From DSOS01 sp035286585 (GTDB taxonomy: Bacteria; Chloroflexota; Anaerolineae; Anaerolineales; UBA4823): a stretch of DNA of 9,080 nt. Shown piece by piece: positions 6,611-9,080 of this stretch. The notes under the pieces were generated by a model. It was not told the DNA's origin. It made no database searches and worked only from the letters and a program-made list of their open reading frames with translations. Position numbers and translations under genes: made by a program. The stretch lies in the NCBI GenBank assembly GCA_035286585.1, contig DATEDC010000198.1, positions 1-9,080 on the forward strand. Direction: 5' to 3'. The first letter of the stretch is position 1; the number at the start of each line of letters is the position of its first letter.

Positions 6611-6780
6611 ACAAGCTTAATCGAATTGCTGAAAATTGTCATATATACTGAGTGTACATACCATATAGATGACAATGATTTGGGCAGCAATGATCCGGCA
6701 GCATGGTCTGGTCGCTACACCGAACAGGGTGGTGATGCCGGGGAGCTAATGGCGAAACCGGCCCACGTAGGCCGGTTTTT
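6611..6780 (+). ncRNA. Structured leader or small RNA ahead of the multicopper oxidase
   Basis: A transcript of about 170 nt is predicted from the promoter at 6576-6604 to the intrinsic terminator at 6755-6780. Hairpin 1 pairs ATTGTCAT (6635-6642) with ATGACAAT (6669-6676), extended by ATAT/ATAT with a small bulge. Hairpin 2 pairs CCGGCA (6695-6700) with TGCCGG (6736-6741) and encloses a possible inner CACC/GGTG stem. Hairpin 3 is the terminator. It fits a cis-acting attenuator or riboswitch-like leader for the oxidase, or a free small RNA. I see no signature of the cobalamin, TPP, FMN, SAM, glycine, fluoride, Moco, ZTP or c-di-GMP classes. One frame is also open across it without an ATG start (see findings), so a decayed gene is the alternative. 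Confidence 0.45.
6755..6780 (+). terminator. Intrinsic terminator upstream of the multicopper oxidase gene
   Basis: AAACCGGCC (6755-6763) and GGCCGGTTT (6770-6778) form a perfect 9-bp stem around the 6-nt loop CACGTA, and the right arm runs into TTTTT (6776-6780). This is a textbook Rho-independent terminator on the plus strand. No convincing gene ends just before it, so it must end a short RNA or attenuate transcription into the oxidase 164 bp downstream. Confidence 0.85.
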
Positions 6781-6943
6781 AGATTAAGGGGATTGCTGCA
6801 CGGTCTTCACTGCGTTTACCATGAAAAGGAGGTGTTACAGGCAACCAGGACACTTGTGGAAACCATAAAACCCCGCATCCTTAGCCACGAATTGTGCAAC
6901 GGATTACAAAACGGCAGATTATGATCAGGAGGAAACAAGAATT
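6781..6943 (+). other. Leader between terminator and oxidase gene, with orphan SD-like site
   Basis: This 163-bp stretch carries no recognised gene. AAAAGGAGGTG at 6824-6834 is a near-perfect anti-SD match but has no usual start codon 5-10 nt later. A GTG that is part of the site opens a frame of about 31 codons (to TGA), and an ATG at 6821 opens a frame of 15 codons; neither is convincing. No clear promoter is visible; TTGCTG-N17-TTACCA (about 6794-6822) is the best but weak. The oxidase's own SD, AGGAGG, lies 11 nt before its ATG. Confidence 0.3.
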
Positions 6944-9010
6944 ATGGTTAGCAGACGCGCATTTCTAAAGCTCGGCGCCGCCGCGGGGGCGGGGTTGTAT
7001 CTCACCGCCCGGTTCGGCGGTAAGTTGTTCAAAGTATATGCCCAGATCCCGGGTGGCACGCTCGACCCGCTGAGCGTGCCCAAGTACATGACCCCCATGC
7101 TCATCCCGCCGGTAATGCCGGCGGCGGGCACGATTATCCAGCCAGGCGGCAAGCCGATCGACTATTACGAGATTTCTATGAAGCAGTTCGCCCAGCAGAT
7201 CTTGCCCGCCAGCCTGCCCCCGACCACCGTCTGGGGTTACGGCGCGGTCTCTAAAGCGGACAAACGCGGCCTGCTGCTCCACAACGCCCCCTCGCTGACC
7301 ATCGAGGCGAAGTGGAACCGGCCGGTGCGAGTCAAGTGGATCAACGACCTGGTAGACACCAACGGGGATTACCTGCCCCACCTGCTGCCGGTCGACCAGA
7401 CCCTGCACTGGGCTAACCCACCCGGCGGCTTGATGGGTCGCGACATGCGCCCTACCTTCGAATCCACGCCTGGTCCCTACACCGGCCCGGTGCCGATCGT
7501 CACCCACGTGCACGGCGCGGTGGGCGTCGGCGACGAGAGCGACGGCTACGCCGAAGCCTGGTACCTGCCCGCTGCTGGTAACCTTCCGGCTGGCTACGCC
7601 ACCGAAGGCACCTGGTACAATTTCTTCGCCAGCAAAGCCGCCGCCAGTTACGGGGAAGTCTGGGGACCCGGCTTCGCCACCTTCCAGTACCCCAACCACA
7701 ACCGCGCCTCGACCGTCTGGTACCACGACCACGCCCTGGGGATGACTCGCCTGAACGTGTACGCCGGCCCGGCGGGATTCTATATCGTCCGCGGCGGTCC
7801 CGATGATGCGGTGCTCGATTCCCGGACCGGCAGCGCAGCCGTGCTGCCCGGCCCGGCGCCCAAGGCGAACGACAAGTTCCCGCCCAACAAGACCTACTAC
7901 GAGATCCCCATCGCTATCCAGGATCGCTCCTTTAACGCCGACGGCTCGCTGTTCTACCCGGATACGCGCGCCTTCTTCGATGAGATCGCCGGACCATTCA
8001 TCCCGGACACGGACATCTCGCCCATCTGGAACCCTGAGTTCTTCGGCAACATGATCATGGTCAACGGCAACACCTGGCCCTTCCAGACCGTCGAGCAGCG
8101 CCGCTACCGCTTCCGCTTCCTGAACGGCTGCCAGTCGCGCTTCCTGATCCTGGACTTCAGCCAGATCCCCGGCGTGGAAGCCTGGCAGATCGGCAACGAG
8201 GGCGGCTTCCTGGCTACCCCGGTCAACCTCACCGCCATGGGCAACCGGCTGCTGATGGGGCTGGCCGAGCGCGCCGACGTGATCGTCGATTTCACCAATG
8301 TGCCGCCAGGACAGCATATTCTCGCAAATGTCGGCCCCGACGAACCCTTCGGCGGCGGTGTGCCGGGTGTGGATTTCGACCCGGCCGATCCGGGTTCCAC
8401 CGGGCAGGTCATGGCCTTCAACGTGGTGCCCGCCATCGCACCCGACCCCACCACCCCGCCGCAGTTCCTGCAGCTGCCAGCCATCACACCTTATCCACCC
8501 GAGAGCGTCACCCGACCGCTGGCGCTGTTGGAGGAGATGTCGGCTTTCTTTGAGGACGCACCGGCCGAGGCCGTCCTCGGCACCGTGGCTGGCGACCCCA
8601 ACGTCGCACCCGCTGTCTGGACCAGGCGCTTGTGGATGGATCCCGTCACTGAGAACCCGGCCGTGGGCGCTACGGAAGTGTGGGAACTCTACAACGCCAC
8701 CGGCGACGCCCACCCGATGCACATCCACGAGATTGTGTTCGAAGTGGTCAACCGCCAGGATATCTTCGTGGATGAGGAAACCCAGGAAGTCCAGGTCGTT
8801 CCTGGCTCCGTTCCCACGCCGCCTGAACCCTGGGAAACCGGTTTCAAAGACACGGTCATCGCCTATCCGGGGCAGGTCACCCGCGTCCGGGCGCAGTTCA
8901 ACACCCCCGGCCAGTTCGTCTGGCACTGTCACATCGTCGAACACGAGGACAACGAGATGATGCGCCCTTACCGCATCGGGCCAGTGCAGCCAGGGCAGCC
9001 CGGTATGTAG
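6944..9010 (+). CDS. Tat-exported multicopper oxidase, CotA/bilirubin-oxidase-like
   Basis: A 688-residue three-cupredoxin laccase-type enzyme. It oxidises phenolic, metal-ion or pigment substrates one electron at a time and reduces O2 to water. A Tat signal (SRRAFLKLG, 3-11) indicates export in folded form. All four copper-binding segments are present: THVHGAV (H188, H190) followed by ESDGYAEAW; WYHDHA (H261, H263); HPMHIH (H590, H593, H595); and HCHIVEHEDNEMM, giving H661, C662, H663, H667 and the likely type 1 axial Met672, ten residues after the cysteine as in CotA. These match the spore-coat CotA subfamily, not CueO or nitrite reductase. It is longer than CotA (about 513) because of inserts around 205-245, 285-315 and 465-570. 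The ATG at 6944 is the only start that gives the Tat motif. The native substrate is unknown. Control by the upstream operator, promoter and terminator is inferred. Confidence 0.93.
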   Translation: MVSRRAFLKLGAAAGAGLYLTARFGGKLFKVYAQIPGGTLDPLSVPKYMTPMLIPPVMPAAGTIIQPGGKPIDYYEISMKQFAQQILPASLPPTTVWGYGAVSKADKRGLLLHNAPSLTIEAKWNRPVRVKWINDLVDTNGDYLPHLLPVDQTLHWANPPGGLMGRDMRPTFESTPGPYTGPVPIVTHVHGAVGVGDESDGYAEAWYLPAAGNLPAGYATEGTWYNFFASKAAASYGEVWGPGFATFQYPNHNRASTVWYHDHALGMTRLNVYAGPAGFYIVRGGPDDAVLDSRTGSAAVLPGPAPKANDKFPPNKTYYEIPIAIQDRSFNADGSLFYPDTRAFFDEIAGPFIPDTDISPIWNPEFFGNMIMVNGNTWPFQTVEQRRYRFRFLNGCQSRFLILDFSQIPGVEAWQIGNEGGFLATPVNLTAMGNRLLMGLAERADVIVDFTNVPPGQHILANVGPDEPFGGGVPGVDFDPADPGSTGQVMAFNVVPAIAPDPTTPPQFLQLPAITPYPPESVTRPLALLEEMSAFFEDAPAEAVLGTVAGDPNVAPAVWTRRLWMDPVTENPAVGATEVWELYNATGDAHPMHIHEIVFEVVNRQDIFVDEETQEVQVVPGSVPTPPEPWETGFKDTVIAYPGQVTRVRAQFNTPGQFVWHCHIVEHEDNEMMRPYRIGPVQPGQPGM

Positions 9011-9080
9011 CAGACTTATTGGTTTCGCCTTGACGCGCTGCTGTACTGTAACGTGCCACGCACTTTCAAAAATGATACTG

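Noticed and set aside
6669..6749. 26-codon small ORF (MTMIWAAMIRQHG...) before the terminator
   Set aside because: There is no Shine-Dalgarno sequence before its ATG, and its start codon lies inside a hairpin arm; a leader peptide is possible but unsupported.
6611..6780. Match to a known riboswitch class
   Set aside because: I compared the sequence with remembered signatures (FMN, TPP, cobalamin box, SAM-I, glycine, fluoride, ZTP, guanidine, Mn, c-di-GMP) and found only scattered short likenesses, none in the right order.
6965..8944. 659-codon minus-strand open frame opposite the multicopper oxidase
   Set aside because: It is an antisense shadow of a GC-rich gene: no SD, no recognisable domain, and odd His/Asp/Gly/Arg-rich composition, while the plus strand has every copper motif.
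9011..9080. Possible gene or terminator after the oxidase
   Set aside because: No hairpin with a T-tract, no RBS and no meaningful open frame in these 70 bases.

Overview
The window is GC-rich bacterial chromosome. Its gene content best fits a member of the Chloroflexota, probably of the Anaerolineae type. This is an inference from style: a lipoprotein with an NBR1-type Ig-like domain behind a Thr/Pro-rich linker, a winged-helix plus poly-cysteine 4Fe-4S protein, and a stand-alone long-form NfeD. There is no rRNA or other taxonomic marker. I found no tRNA, rRNA, CRISPR array or complete insertion sequence.

Layout from left to right. A short edge stretch (1-122) may hold the tail of an upstream gene. 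A minus-strand cysteine-rich 4Fe-4S protein (123-1202) is divergent from a plus-strand NfeD/ClpP-like membrane serine protease (1372-2691); their shared 169-bp gap holds a palindromic operator. A 148-bp convergent gap follows, with a bulged hairpin and minus-strand coding-like debris. Next is a minus-strand lipoprotein (2840-4381). It is divergent from lipA, lipoyl synthase (4675-5622), which runs tail to tail into an orphan two-TM membrane protein (5640-6371, minus). The 572-bp gap 6372-6943 is the densest non-coding stretch: the C-terminal remnant of an IS3-type transposase, a second copy of the operator, a strong sigma70-like promoter, a structured RNA of about 170 nt ending in a perfect intrinsic terminator, and a leader of about 160 nt. 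The last gene is a Tat-exported CotA/bilirubin-oxidase-like multicopper oxidase (6944-9010). Nothing recognisable follows in 9011-9080.

How the parts relate. The genes are mostly single transcription units in alternating directions, so there is no obvious operon. The strongest link is regulatory. The same 16-base sequence AAGTGACAAATATCAC occurs at 1279-1294 and 6560-6575. In both places GTGA-N6-TCAC abuts a promoter of the same geometry (TTGxCx, 17-bp spacer, TAxxxT), with the operator centre about 42 bp upstream of the predicted start. That is the class II activator position for CRP/FNR-family regulators. One promoter points at the 4Fe-4S protein; the other points at the terminated RNA ahead of the multicopper oxidase. 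I infer that one CRP/FNR-type regulator controls both, and that the oxidase may be controlled by transcription attenuation. The RNA between promoter and terminator matches no riboswitch class I can recall and is the most interesting element here.
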